Below, piece after piece: positions 35,822-45,254 of a stretch of DNA of 64,000 nucleotides; the stretch's first letter is position 1, and each line of letters opens with the position of its first letter. The stretch is from JBLMXQ01 sp050257855 (GTDB taxonomy: Bacteria > Acidobacteriota > Vicinamibacteria > Vicinamibacterales > CAVVIG01). The position numbers and the translations under genes were made by a program. Location of the stretch: positions 1 through 64,000 of the forward strand of contig JBLMXQ010000028.1 of the NCBI GenBank assembly GCA_050257855.1, given 5' to 3'. The notes below the pieces were generated by a model that was not told where the DNA came from, searched no databases, and saw only the letters and a program-made list of their open reading frames with translations.

Positions 35822-37011
35822 GCGCGGACCTCCTTCGGCCGACCCGGGACGACGAGGAACAGGAGCGCCGTCGCGGCGAGCGCGAGCGCGGCGCCGAACC
35901 CGAACGCCGCCGGCGCGCCGAGCTCGGACCAGATGACGCCGAAGACGAGGCTCGCCGCCAGGGCGCCGAACCCGACGGTCGCGTTGTAAATGCCGAACGC
36001 GGTGCCGCGCGCGGCGGCGGGCGCGAGGTCCGCCACGAGCGCCTTCTCCGTCCCCTCGGCGAACCCGAAGTAGAACCCGTACACCATGAACCAGCCGAGC
36101 AGCGCATGCAACGAAGTGCTGAAGGCGAATCCCCCGTAGACGACCGCGTAGACGATCCAGCCGATCGCGATCACGGAGCGGCGGCCGATCCGATCCGACC
36201 AGTCGCCGCCGACCACCGACACGGCGCTCTTCACCAGGTTCAGTCCGGCCCACATCAGCGGGACGTACTTCGCGCTGCCGGCGGTATCCGTCAGCCGCAA
36301 CAGCAGGAAGGCATCGGTCGAGTTCCCGAGCATGAACACCGCGAGTACGGCGATGAACTGCCAGAAGCGGGGCGGCAGCGGCGATACGTAGGGCGACGCG
36401 CCTGGCTCCGCGGCCGCGGCCGGCTCCCGCCGCGCGCCCGACTCGGGCAGGAAGAAGATCAGCAGGACCGCGATGGCGCCTGGAACGATCGTCAGCGCGA
36501 ACAGCGTCCGGTACTGTCCCGGGTAAAAGACCAGGAACAGCGTCGCCAGCGCCGGGCCGACAACGGCGCCCAGGTTGTCCATGCCCTGATGGAATCCGTA
36601 CACCCTGCCGCGCGTACCCGGTGTCGCCCACGTGGCGAGCATCGCGTCGCGCGGCGCGCCACGAACACCCTTCCCCACCCGGTCGAACACGCGGATGGTG
36701 AACACCTGCCACCACGACGAGGTCAGCGCGATGATCGGACGCGCCGCGGACGACAGCGTGTAGCCGAACAGCACGAAGCGCCGCTTCTCGCCGAATCGAT
36801 CGGCCAGGCGGCCGGAAACGATCTTCAGGACGCTGTTGGCCGCTTCGGCCGCCCCCTCGACGACGCCGACCGCCACGGCGCCGGCGCCGAGCACCTGGGT
36901 CAGGAAGTACGGAAGCAGTGCGTAAATGGCCTCGCTCGCCGCGTCGGTCGCCAGGCTGATCCAGCCGAGCAGCCAGACGGGCCGGGGCAGATCGAAGAGG
37001 TTGCGGCGCAC
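35818..37011 (-). CDS. MFS transporter
   Basis: The protein has 397 residues, GTG start, and about 12 hydrophobic segments, the standard MFS size. After helix 2 the loop reads GRLADRFGEKRR (MFS signature), mirrored in the second half by GGDWSDRIGRRSV. The central loop is polar and Ala/Pro-rich (ESGARREPAAAAEPG). VFDRVGKGVRGAPRDAML resembles the conserved segment of a bacterial MFS subgroup of unknown substrate. It forms a coupled pair with the downstream esterase-like gene (4-base overlap), suggesting uptake or export of a product of that protein. CACAAT lies 6 bases before the GTG, again without a Shine-Dalgarno sequence. Confidence 0.88.
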   Translation of the reverse strand: MRRNLFDLPRPVWLLGWISLATDAASEAIYALLPYFLTQVLGAGAVAVGVVEGAAEAANSVLKIVSGRLADRFGEKRRFVLFGYTLSSAARPIIALTSSWWQVFTIRVFDRVGKGVRGAPRDAMLATWATPGTRGRVYGFHQGMDNLGAVVGPALATLFLVFYPGQYRTLFALTIVPGAIAVLLIFFLPESGARREPAAAAEPGASPYVSPLPPRFWQFIAVLAVFMLGNSTDAFLLLRLTDTAGSAKYVPLMWAGLNLVKSAVSVVGGDWSDRIGRRSVIAIGWIVYAVVYGGFAFSTSLHALLGWFMVYGFYFGFAEGTEKALVADLAPAAARGTAFGIYNATVGFGALAASLVFGVIWSELGAPAAFGFGAALALAATALLFLVVPGRPKEVRA

Positions 37012-37051
37012 GGGACTATTGTGACTGATGAGGTGCTTCGCTGCCTGGCGA

Positions 37052-37170
37052 GGGCGGGCCTGAAGGCCCGCCCCTACCGGTGGGCGAGCTCGGCGAGGGC
37101 GGGCCTGAAGGCCCGCCCCTACCGGTGGGCGGGCTCGGCGAGGGCGGGCCTGAAGGCCCGGCCCTACCGG
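37052..37170. repeat. Palindromic repeat array B (3 copies, exact 45-bp period)
   Basis: Copies at 37052-37080, 37097-37125 and 37142-37170, built on arms GGGCGGGCCT / AGGCCCGCCC around GA, followed by CCTACCGG. The third copy has one arm substitution (GGCCCTACC). Intervening units GTGGGCGAGCTCGGCGA are also repeated, so whole 45-bp units were duplicated. It is a variant of the array A family. Confidence 0.85.
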
Positions 37171-37190
37171 TGGGCTGGTGCCGACGAGGA

Positions 37191-37937
37191 TCAGCCGCGA
37201 TCGTACGGGGTCAGGGCGCCGTCGATGACCACGGGGACGTAGATGCGGGTGTCGGGGCCGTTCACGGCGCGATACACGGGGAAGCCATGGTACTCGCCGA
37301 CGCGCGTGAACTCGCCGGGTTCGAACGACACGGCGGTACCGGCGTTGTGCCAGCGCGCGCCGCCGAATTCAATCCATACTCCTTGGTTCGACTCCGGCAT
37401 CGGAATCGACCTGAGGTTGACCGGCGCGGCGGGCGCGGCGGGTGTCGCTGCCGCCGCACGCGGGACCTCCCAGACCGGCACCGTGAACCAGGCGCGGCCC
37501 GCCGAGCCGCCGCACGTGTCGCAGCCGCAGCGCTGGTACGGGAAATCGTTGTACCGGAGCTGAACCGGAAAGCTCGGCGTTCGACTGCCGACGGTGCCGG
37601 CCATCCAGCCGGCGCGAGGCCGCTCGTACTGCCGCATCTGATAGCCGCCGACCGGCACGAAAACGAGACTGTACGGCTCCAGAGTCGTGTCGGCGTACAA
37701 CGGCACGCCGCGATAGACGCCCACCTGCTGCATGACGAGCGGATTGAAAAATACGCGCGCCGATGTCGGACAGTACACCAGGCCGGCGTGCACGATCGGC
37801 TCGCTGTTGATCTGCCACATGGACGAGGCGGCGGTCACTTCCGGCGGCGGCGTGCGGAAGTCGTAGACCTGGGCGTGTCCCGTCGTGGGCAGGAACGCGG
37901 CCGTCGAGAGAACCAGCCCGACCGCAATCGCGCGCAT
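37191..37937 (-). CDS. Secreted protein of unknown function with Cys cluster
   Basis: The protein has 248 residues. ATG 37937 has GGAGG about 6 bases upstream and a signal peptide (MRAIAVGLVLSTAAFLPTTG, cleavage after HAQ). Body motifs: GLVYCPTSARVFFNPLVM, GVPLYADTTLEPYSLVFVPV, a cysteine group RCGCDTCGG, and a C-terminal WHNAGTAVSFEPGEFTRVGE followed by GFPVYRA. The repeated GVP(L/V)Y or GFPVYR element suggests two related beta domains with the linker AAAATPAAPAAP between them. Divergent from the AmrS gene. No family recognised. Confidence 0.72.
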   Translation of the reverse strand: MRAIAVGLVLSTAAFLPTTGHAQVYDFRTPPPEVTAASSMWQINSEPIVHAGLVYCPTSARVFFNPLVMQQVGVYRGVPLYADTTLEPYSLVFVPVGGYQMRQYERPRAGWMAGTVGSRTPSFPVQLRYNDFPYQRCGCDTCGGSAGRAWFTVPVWEVPRAAAATPAAPAAPVNLRSIPMPESNQGVWIEFGGARWHNAGTAVSFEPGEFTRVGEYHGFPVYRAVNGPDTRIYVPVVIDGALTPYDRG

Positions 37938-38014
37938 GACTGCCTCCGCGCGAGTTCCTCTCAATCGGCGTGCCAGTCGCACACACGGTCACGTACAATG
38001 AAAGACACACGCTC

Positions 38015-39145
38015 ATGGCGACCCTTGCCGAAATCCTGGCGCGCGAGACGCGCGAAGGCGAGCTGTACGACGTGCTGCCGGACGGACGGCTTCGCTGCTA
38101 CGCGTGCGGCCACTGCTGTCCGCTCCCCGAGGGCGCGATCGGCGTCTGCAAGGTGCGCTTCAACGAGGGCGGGCGGCTGCGCGTGCCGTGGGGCTACGTC
38201 GGCGGCGTGCAGTGCGACCCGATCGAGAAGAAGCCGTTCTTCCACGCGTATCCGGGCGCCCTGGCGTACAGCTTCGGGATGCTCGGCTGCGACCTGCACT
38301 GCGCGTACTGCCAGAACTGGGTGACGTCGCAGGCGCTGCGCGACCCGCAGGCGGTCTCGCCGCCGCGCCGCGCGACGCCCGAGACCCTCGTCCGCGGCGC
38401 GCTGGACGAAGGCGCCCGCGTCCTGGTCAGCACCTACAACGAGCCGCTCATCACCAGCGAATGGGCGGTCGCCATCTTCAAGGAGGCGAAGGCCGCGGGG
38501 CTCGCCACGGCATTCGTCTCGAACGGGAACGGCACGCCGCAGGTGCTCGAATACCTCCGGCCGTGGGTCGACCTGTACAAGGTCGACCTCAAGAGCTTCG
38601 ACGACCGTCACTATCGCCAGCTTGGCGGGCGGATCGAGCCGATCCTCGACACGATCCGCCGGCTGCACGCGATGGGCATCTGGGTGGAGATCGTCACGCT
38701 GCTGATTCCCGGCTTCAACGATTCGAGCGACGAGCTGCGGCGGCTCACCGGGTTCGTCGCCGGCGTCTCGCCCGACATCCCGTGGCACGTGACGGCGTTC
38801 CACGGCGACTACAAGATGACCGACCCGGGCGACACGACGGCCGACATGCTCCTCGCGGCCGCTGACATCGGCCGCGAGGCCGGACTCCGGTTCGTCTACG
38901 CGGGCAATCTGCCCGGCGAGGTCGGCGATCTCGAGAGCACGCGGTGCGCGGCGTGCGGCGACCTGCTGATCGAGCGCTCCGGCTACTTCATCGGCAGCTA
39001 CCGCCTGACGCCGGACGGCCGCTGCCCGTCGTGCCACGTCACGGTCCCCGGCCGGTGGAGCGAGCGGTTCGACGGCCAGCTCGCCTCGCGCCCGTTCGCC
39101 CCCGGTGGTCGCCTGCGGATGTTCGGCATTCGGGCCACCCGCTGA
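38015..39145 (+). CDS. amrS: AmmeMemoRadiSam-type radical SAM enzyme
   Basis: The protein has 376 residues from ATG 38015, the family's usual length. It is a radical SAM enzyme with the Fe-S motif C92-x3-C96-x2-C99 (GCDLHCAYCQNW) and an N-terminal cysteine group (RCYACGHCCPLPEGAIGVC). Other features are VSTYNEPLITSEW, VSNGN, YKVDLKSFDD, IPGFNDS and PWHVTAFHGDYKM, plus a C-terminal rubredoxin-like pair (CAACGD, CPSCHV). This architecture matches AmrS, related to pyruvate-formate-lyase activating enzymes and usually associated with Memo and AMMECR1 homologues in an uncharacterised modification system. Neither partner is nearby. TACAAT at 37994-37999 is a plausible -10 element. Confidence 0.9.
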   Translation: MATLAEILARETREGELYDVLPDGRLRCYACGHCCPLPEGAIGVCKVRFNEGGRLRVPWGYVGGVQCDPIEKKPFFHAYPGALAYSFGMLGCDLHCAYCQNWVTSQALRDPQAVSPPRRATPETLVRGALDEGARVLVSTYNEPLITSEWAVAIFKEAKAAGLATAFVSNGNGTPQVLEYLRPWVDLYKVDLKSFDDRHYRQLGGRIEPILDTIRRLHAMGIWVEIVTLLIPGFNDSSDELRRLTGFVAGVSPDIPWHVTAFHGDYKMTDPGDTTADMLLAAADIGREAGLRFVYAGNLPGEVGDLESTRCAACGDLLIERSGYFIGSYRLTPDGRCPSCHVTVPGRWSERFDGQLASRPFAPGGRLRMFGIRATR

Positions 39146-39184
39146 TGTCCGCCGTTTCGGCCCACACGCGCCTGATGCTACGAG

Positions 39185-39222
39185 TTCCTAATTCCTGATT
39201 CTTAATTCATAATTCCCAATTG
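39185..39222. repeat. AT-rich micro-repeat of AATTC units
   Basis: A 38-bp AT-rich tract in a very GC-rich genome, made of repeats such as CCTAATTCCTGATTC, TTAATTCATAATTC and CCAATTG at 8-9 base spacing, immediately before moaA. A looser relative (GAATCCTGAATCC, GAATTCC) sits at about 63349-63371. Origin unknown. Confidence 0.5.
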
Positions 39223-39224
39223 CC

Positions 39225-40264
39225 GTGCCGTTCCTGCCCGACCGCCTCGAGCGACCGCTGCGCAACCTGCGGCTCTCGGTCACCGACCGCTGCAACCTGC
39301 GCTGCGAGTACTGCATGCCGGAGGAGCACTACGTTTGGCTGCCGCGGCACGACATCCTGCACTTCGGCGAGACGTGTGCGCTCGTCGACGTCTTCATCGG
39401 CCTCGGCGTGGACAAGGTGCGCGTGACGGGCGGCGAGCCGCTGCTCCGGCGCGACCTGCCCCGGTTCATCGGCATGCTCGCCGCGCGCTCCGGCCTCGCC
39501 GATCTCGCGCTGACGACCAACGGCGTCCTGCTGGCCGATCAGGCCGAGGCGCTGAAGGCGGCCGGCCTGCCGCGCATCACGGTCAGCCTCGACACGCTGC
39601 GCAAAGACCGGTTCGCCGCGCTGACGCGCACCGACGCGCTCGACGCCGTACGTGCGGGCCTCGCCGCGGCGGCTCGCCTCTGGGGTGGGGACCGGGCCGC
39701 CGGCGGCCTGAAGATCGACTCGGTCGTCATCAAGGGCGTCAACGACGATGAGCTGGGCGACTTGATCGAGTGCGGAAGGAATCTGAATGCCGAGGTCCGG
39801 TTCATCGAGTACATGGACGTCGGGGCGCGTCGCGATGGACTTCGGCGCAGGTGATGTCGCGGCGCGAGATGCTCGACGCGCTGGCCGCGCGCTACGGCGC
39901 CATCGAGCCGATCGAAGAGCGCACGTCCGCGCCCGCGCAACGCTTCCGCCTCCCGGACGGCGCCACCTTCGGCATCATCGCGTCCACGACAGCGCCGTTC
40001 TGCCGCGCGTGCGACCGCAGCCGGCTGACCGCCGACGGCATGTGGTACACATGTCTGTACGCCTCGAGCGGCGTCGATCTGCGAGGCCCGTTTCGCGGCG
40101 GCGCGACGCCGGAGGCGCTCGCCGCGCTCGTCGCGGGAACCTGGTCGCGCCGTGCGGATCGCGGCGCCGAGGAGCGCCTCGCGCTCGGCGATCGCCGCGG
40201 CTTCGTCCCGCTGGAATCGGTTCGCAGGGACCCGCACCTCGAGATGCACACGCGCGGGGGATGA
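39225..40264 (+). pseudogene. moaA: GTP 3',8-cyclase MoaA, split by a single-base frameshift
   Basis: MoaA is the radical SAM enzyme of the first step of molybdenum-cofactor synthesis. The first frame (GTG 39225 to TGA 39854) carries C23-x3-C27-x2-C30 (DRCNLRCEYCMPE), VRVTGGEPLLRRDLP, TTNGVLL and VSLDTL. The +2 frame carries the rest: RWTSAQVMSRREMLDALAAR, the second cluster FCRACDRSRLTADGMWYTC, LRGPFRGG and a C-terminal HTRGG. The break is in the GGGG run at 39822-39825; one more G restores EYMDVGGASRWTSAQV across the joint. All domains are otherwise intact, so this is either a homopolymer sequencing error or a very recent mutation. No other moa/moe genes are nearby. It overlaps the next gene by ATGA. 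Confidence 0.88.
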
Positions 40265-40815
40265 TCGCGTCCATGCGGGGGGCTTCCGAGGATCTCAGGC
40301 GGGCGCTCGACGCCTTCAGGCGAATCGTTCAGGCGCTCCGGGTGTCGACCCGCGAAGCCGAGCGCCTGGTCGGGCTGAGCGGCGCGCAGCTGTTCGCGCT
40401 TCAGCAGCTGGCGACGATGCCGGGGGCCTCGGTCAACGACCTCGCCGCCCTCACGTTCACGCATCAGAGCTCGGTGTCGGTCGTCGTGCGCCACCTGGTC
40501 GAGCGGCGCCTGGTGGAGAAGGTCGTCGCCCGCGACGACCGCCGCCGCGTCCGCCTGGCCCTGACGGAAACCGGCCGCGCGCTCCTGCGCCGATCGCCCA
40601 AGCCCGTGCAGCATCAGCTCGTCGCCGGGATCGCGGCGCTCGACAGTGCCGACCGACGAACGCTGGCGCGCGCCCTGTCGCGCGTCGCGCAGCTGATGGC
40701 CGGCACCCATGGTCCCGGGCCCGCACCGATGCTGTTCGAGGGCGAAATGGGACAGACGCGGCGGCGTGCGAGGCGCACGCCGCGCTCCCGCGCGAGGCGT
40801 CGAATCCCGCGGTGA
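40261..40815 (+). CDS. MarR-family transcriptional regulator
   Basis: The protein has 184 residues. ATG 40261 overlaps the moaA TGA (ATGA), so translation is probably coupled. The winged helix-turn-helix is visible: LSGAQLFALQQLA, SVNDLAALTFTHQSSVSVVV and a recognition helix followed by RHLVERRLVEKVVARDDRRR (the wing, with the DDRR motif typical of MarR). It then has VRLALTETGRALL and a basic tail (RRRARRTPRSRARRR). A dimeric cytoplasmic repressor or activator is expected; ligand and targets are unknown. The sequence shows no operator I can assign. Confidence 0.88.
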   Translation: MIASMRGASEDLRRALDAFRRIVQALRVSTREAERLVGLSGAQLFALQQLATMPGASVNDLAALTFTHQSSVSVVVRHLVERRLVEKVVARDDRRRVRLALTETGRALLRRSPKPVQHQLVAGIAALDSADRRTLARALSRVAQLMAGTHGPGPAPMLFEGEMGQTRRRARRTPRSRARRRIPR

Positions 40816-40823
40816 AAGGACGG

Positions 40824-42827
40824 TCAGGCCGTCCGGCCGTCGGACGGGAAGCCTCGGGTCCGCTTCGGCCTCGCAAGCACATCCCGCACTTTTCCGACGA
40901 GCACCGCCGCCTGAAACGGCTTGCTCAGGAAGCTGATGTTCGGGTTGCGCTCGTCGATCGGCATGTCCGTGTCGGCGTAGCCTGAGACGAACAGGACGCG
41001 CAGCTCCGGCCTCGCCGCCACGAGCCGCTGCGCCAGCGCCGGACCGTTCATCTCCGGCATCACCACATCGGTCAGCAGCAGATCGATCTCCTGACCGTGC
41101 TGCGTGAAGATCTCCACCGCCGCGGGCGGCGCCGGCGCCTCGAACACGCGGTAGCCATGCCGCCGCAGCACGGCGCTGGTGATCGTTCGGACCGCGTCCT
41201 CGTCTTCCACGAGGAGGATCGTCTCACGCGAGACGGCCGGCTCCAGTCGCTCCTCGTGACGTGTGTCGTCCGTCGCGGGGGCCGCAACCGCCGGGAAGCG
41301 CATCGTGAACGTCGTGCCCTTGCCTTCCTCGCTTTCGACGGAGATGTCGCCGTTGCTCTGGCGGACGATGCCGTACACCGACGCGAGGCCGAGGCCGGTC
41401 CCCTTTCCCGGCTCCTTGGTCGTGAAGAACGGCTCGAAGACGTGCGCCCGCACCGCCTCGGGAATCCCGATGCCGTTGTCGGCCACGCGCAGCCGGATGC
41501 AGTCGGCCGGCCCGCTGGCGGGCTCCAGAGCGATGTCGGCGTCCGACGCGCGCTGGTGAGCGACCTCGATGCGGATCTCGCCGCCGCCCGGCAGGGCATC
41601 GCGCGCGTTCAGCACCAGGTTGAGGATCACCTGCTCGATCTGCGTCGGATCGACGCGGACGAAAGCTGGCATCGGCGACGCGACGCACACGAGGCGGATG
41701 TCCTCGCGGATCAGACGCGTCAGCATCGCCTCGAGGTCCTGCACGATGCCGTTGAGATCCACCTCCTTCGGCATCAGGACCTGCTTGCGGCCGAACGCGA
41801 GCAACTGCTGCGTCAGCGCCGCGGCGCGCGTGCCGGCACGACGGATCTCCTCGAGATCGCCTCGATCGGGATCGTCGGACGCGCGGCCGTTGATGAGCAG
41901 CTCCGTGTACCCGAGGATGGCCGTCAGGAGGTTGTTGAAGTCGTGAGCGATGCCGCCCGCCAGCCGGCCGATGCTCTCGATCTTCTCCGACTGCGTGACG
42001 CGCTCCTCGAGCAGCCTGCGGTCGGTGATGTCCCGGGCGATGCAGAGGTGGCGCCCGGCCTGCACGCGCGCCCGATAGCTGCACTCGACGATGCGCGTGC
42101 CGGTCCCGGAGGCGACCTGATGTTCCCGCTTCGCCTCGCCCAGCGCGAGCAGCTCGCTCCATGCAGCGGCGAGCGGCTCCTCGCCGTCAGCGACCAGGCG
42201 ATCCAGCGTTCGGCCGACGAGGGCGGCTGGCGAGCAGCCGAACAGCGTACCGGCCGTCGCGTTCGCTTCGACCACCGCGCGCCGGTCGTCGAGGATGAGC
42301 ATCGCATCCGCGGCCTCGTAGAAGACCGCGCGGAACTGCTGCTCGCGCTCGCGGAGCGCCGCTTCGGTCTTCACGCCGTCGGTGACATCGACGAGGCATC
42401 CGTGCAGCTCGACCAGCGCGCCGCCGGCGTCGAACTCCCCGACGACGAGCTCCCTGACGTCGACGAGGCGGCCGTCGTGCGCTCGCAGCCGGGTGTGATG
42501 CAGGTCGAGGCGGCGCGCGTGCCGGACCTGATCGACGAACGCGTCGCGGTCGCCCGGCGCGTAGAGCTCCTCCAGCCGGGTGGCGATCGCATCGTCCACG
42601 GAGCGGAAGCCGAGGAGGCGGGCGAACGCTTCGTTGCAGGCAACCAGCCGCCCGTCGGGGGTGGACACGTAGAGGCCGACGAGCGCGCGTTCGAACAGAT
42701 CGCGGAGTCGTGCATCGGAAGCGGAGGCGGCCAGGGGTGCGGGCACGCGACCGACAAGGGGCCTGACGGAGACTTCGTGCACGTCCGGGATATCGGCCAC
42801 AGAACCCGGCGGCAACAATTGCGCCAT
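40824..42827 (-). CDS. Hybrid sensor histidine kinase (PAS-PAS-HisKA-HATPase-REC)
   Basis: The protein has 667 residues with no transmembrane helix, so it is cytoplasmic. Order: PAS about 40-150 (GLYVSTPDGRLVACNEAF), PAS about 160-270, then HisKA with phosphorylated H295 (GGIAHDFNNLL). The HATPase domain has an N box (LNLVLNARDAL), DNGIGIP, FEPFFTTKEPGKGTGLGL, and a C-terminal receiver with D587 (LLTDVVMPEMNG) and Lys in FLSKPF. The family autophosphorylates on His and relays to its own receiver; the output partner is not evident. It is convergent with marR (9 bases between stops) and divergent from the export cluster, sharing its regulatory region. No clear ribosome-binding site. Confidence 0.93.
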   Translation of the reverse strand: MAQLLPPGSVADIPDVHEVSVRPLVGRVPAPLAASASDARLRDLFERALVGLYVSTPDGRLVACNEAFARLLGFRSVDDAIATRLEELYAPGDRDAFVDQVRHARRLDLHHTRLRAHDGRLVDVRELVVGEFDAGGALVELHGCLVDVTDGVKTEAALREREQQFRAVFYEAADAMLILDDRRAVVEANATAGTLFGCSPAALVGRTLDRLVADGEEPLAAAWSELLALGEAKREHQVASGTGTRIVECSYRARVQAGRHLCIARDITDRRLLEERVTQSEKIESIGRLAGGIAHDFNNLLTAILGYTELLINGRASDDPDRGDLEEIRRAGTRAAALTQQLLAFGRKQVLMPKEVDLNGIVQDLEAMLTRLIREDIRLVCVASPMPAFVRVDPTQIEQVILNLVLNARDALPGGGEIRIEVAHQRASDADIALEPASGPADCIRLRVADNGIGIPEAVRAHVFEPFFTTKEPGKGTGLGLASVYGIVRQSNGDISVESEEGKGTTFTMRFPAVAAPATDDTRHEERLEPAVSRETILLVEDEDAVRTITSAVLRRHGYRVFEAPAPPAAVEIFTQHGQEIDLLLTDVVMPEMNGPALAQRLVAARPELRVLFVSGYADTDMPIDERNPNISFLSKPFQAAVLVGKVRDVLARPKRTRGFPSDGRTA

Positions 42828-42867
42828 GGGCGGACCCGCGCGCCAATGGGACCGGTCCGTCCCGGAA

Positions 42868-42892
42868 GCGGACAGTCACGGCGACTGTCCGC
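42868..42892. promoter_or_regulatory. Perfect 10-bp inverted repeat, candidate enhancer (UAS) of the export cluster
   Basis: Arms GCGGACAGTC (42868-42877) and GACTGTCCGC (42883-42892) around ACGGC. The centre lies about 97 bases upstream of the predicted sigma-54 start at about 42977, a normal position for an NtrC-type activator site. No T run follows, so a terminator is unlikely. Confidence 0.6.
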
Positions 42893-42949
42893 CGTTTCTG
42901 GCGAGACCATAACCTTTTGCGGTAGAATAGTTTGCAACACACGAGCGCG

Positions 42950-42966
42950 CTGGCGCGCGGTTTGCC
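42950..42966 (+). promoter_or_regulatory. Sigma-54 promoter of the export cluster
   Basis: CTGGCGCGCGGTTTGCC matches YTGGCACG-N4-TTGC closely, with GG at 42952-42953 and GC at 42964-42965 separated by exactly 10 bases. The predicted start, about 42977, lies 43 bases before the adaptor ATG. An NtrC-family activator is encoded at the end of the same cluster. Confidence 0.68.
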
Positions 42967-43019
42967 CCGCGCGGTCGATGATCCGTTTCGTCACTATTTC
43001 CGTCTAAGCACTCAAATAA

Positions 43020-44285
43020 ATGACCATGGATATCGCTCGCCCGTCCAATGCCAGACAGAAGCGCATCCGCCGCATCGTCTATGCCGGCGTCGGCCTCGCC
43101 GCCGTGCTGCTCATCACCCTGGGGCTGTCGCGGCTGAAGCCTGCGGCCCCGACCGTCGAGCGCGCGGTCGTCTGGGTCGACACGGTGAAGCGCGGACCGA
43201 TGGTTCGCAGCGTCCGCGGTCTGGGAACGCTCACCCCGGCGCCGGAAGACATCCGCTGGATCTCGGCGCAGACGCAGGGCCGGGTCGATCGCATCATCCT
43301 GCGCCCGGGCGTGACGGTGCAGCCGGACAGCATCATCCTCGAGCTGAGCAACCCGCAGCTCCAGCAGGAGCTCCAGGACGCGCAGCTGAAGCTGAAGGCG
43401 TCAGAGGCGACGTTGACCAACCTTCGCGTGCAGGTGCAGAACGACTACCTGACGCAGAAAGCCTCGGCCGCCAGCATCGAGGCCGACTACAACAAGGCCA
43501 AGATGCAGGCCGAGATGAACGAGGCGCTCGCGAAAGATCAGCTCGTGTCCGAGCTGGTGCTGAAGCAGTCGCAGGTCGACGCGGCTCAGCTCGCCGTGCG
43601 CAACAATATCGCGCAGCAGCAGCTCTCGACGAGCCAGGAGACGATGCAGGCGCGCCTCGCCGTGCAGCAGTCCGACGTCGAGCAGCAGCGCGCGCTCGTG
43701 GCGCTCAAGCAGAGCCAGGTGGAGGCGCTCAAGGTGCGGGCCGGGTTCGCCGGCGTGCTGCAGGTGGTGCCCGTGGAAGTCGGCGCGCAGGTTGTCGCCG
43801 GCACGAACCTGGCGCGAGTCGCCGACCCGTCGAAGCTCCAGGCCGAGCTGAAGATCGCGGAAACGCAGGCCAAGGACATCCAGATCGGCCAGTCGGCGTC
43901 GATCGACACGCGCAACGGCATCGTCGACGGCAAGGTGGTGCGGATCGATCCGTCGGTGCAGAACGGCACGGTCACCGTGGACGTCGCGATGGACGGCCCG
44001 TTGCCGAAGGGCGCCCGCCCGGATCTGAGCGTCGACGGCACGATCGAGCTCGAGCACCTGAACGACGTGCTCTACGTCGGCCGCCCGGCGTTCGGCCAGG
44101 AGCAGAGCACCGTCGGCCTCTTCAAGTTGAGCAGTGACGGGTCCACCGCTGCGCGCGTGCAGGTGAAGCTGGGAAAGAGTTCGGTGAACACCGTCGAGAT
44201 CCTGTCCGGTCTGAAAGTCGGCGACCAGGTGATTCTGTCGGACATGTCGGCCTGGGACGCCTTCGATCGCGTTCGTCTGCAGTAG
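43020..44285 (+). CDS. HlyD/MacA-type periplasmic adaptor subunit
   Basis: The protein has 421 residues. It has a basic N-terminus, one transmembrane helix at about 22-39 (YAGVGLAAVLLITLGL), and then a periplasmic body. The body is a split barrel-sandwich hybrid (GRVDRIILRPGVTVQPDSII and RAGFAGVLQVVPVEVGAQVV), a long Gln/Ala-rich coiled coil at about 115-240 and a beta-barrel (AELKIAETQAKDIQIGQ). The family links an inner-membrane transporter to an outer-membrane channel. Immediately downstream are the ABC ATPase and FtsX-like permease, so this is the adaptor of a MacAB-like tripartite exporter; no TolC gene is in the cluster. An in-frame ATG at 43026 is an alternative start. Sigma-54 control is predicted. 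Confidence 0.9.
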   Translation: MTMDIARPSNARQKRIRRIVYAGVGLAAVLLITLGLSRLKPAAPTVERAVVWVDTVKRGPMVRSVRGLGTLTPAPEDIRWISAQTQGRVDRIILRPGVTVQPDSIILELSNPQLQQELQDAQLKLKASEATLTNLRVQVQNDYLTQKASAASIEADYNKAKMQAEMNEALAKDQLVSELVLKQSQVDAAQLAVRNNIAQQQLSTSQETMQARLAVQQSDVEQQRALVALKQSQVEALKVRAGFAGVLQVVPVEVGAQVVAGTNLARVADPSKLQAELKIAETQAKDIQIGQSASIDTRNGIVDGKVVRIDPSVQNGTVTVDVAMDGPLPKGARPDLSVDGTIELEHLNDVLYVGRPAFGQEQSTVGLFKLSSDGSTAARVQVKLGKSSVNTVEILSGLKVGDQVILSDMSAWDAFDRVRLQ

Positions 44286-44323
44286 CCGATATCGGAAGCG
44301 CACGGCCTCCAGATCGGCCTCTT

Positions 44324-44462
44324 CGGCAGGAGACGGTCTTCATATCCGGCAGGCGGTCTTCAGATTCGGCAGGGACGGTCTTCATCTTCGGCAGGGGACG
44401 GTCTTCAGATTCGGCAGGGGACGGTCTTCATCTTCGGTAGGGGACGGTCTTCAGACCGTCCC
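44324..44462. repeat. Degenerate palindromic repeat array C (6 units of 20-23 bp)
   Basis: Units start at 44324, 44347, 44367, 44389, 44412 and 44435, with core CGGCAGGGGACGGTCTTCA. Only the last has the complete palindrome (GGGACGGTCT / AGACCGTCCC, 44441-44462), ending exactly before the AAGGAG of the ATPase gene. The first five look like half-units multiplied in tandem. Same family as arrays A, B and D. Confidence 0.82.
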
Positions 44463-44477
44463 AAGGAGAACAGAGAC

Positions 44478-45191
<714 letters not shown>

Positions 45192-45254
45192 GAGACGAGA
45201 AGCGGCTCAGGGCCAGGGGCTCGGAGCTGATGGCTCGCGGAGCTCAGAGGGCAC

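Noticed and set aside
40457..40882. Minus-strand frame over the marR gene
   Set aside because: Arg/Ala-rich shadow; the MarR winged helix on the plus strand is clear.
42923..42928. TAGAAT as a sigma-70 -10 for the export cluster
   Set aside because: No -35 at a workable distance; the sigma-54 site 28 bases downstream is much stronger.
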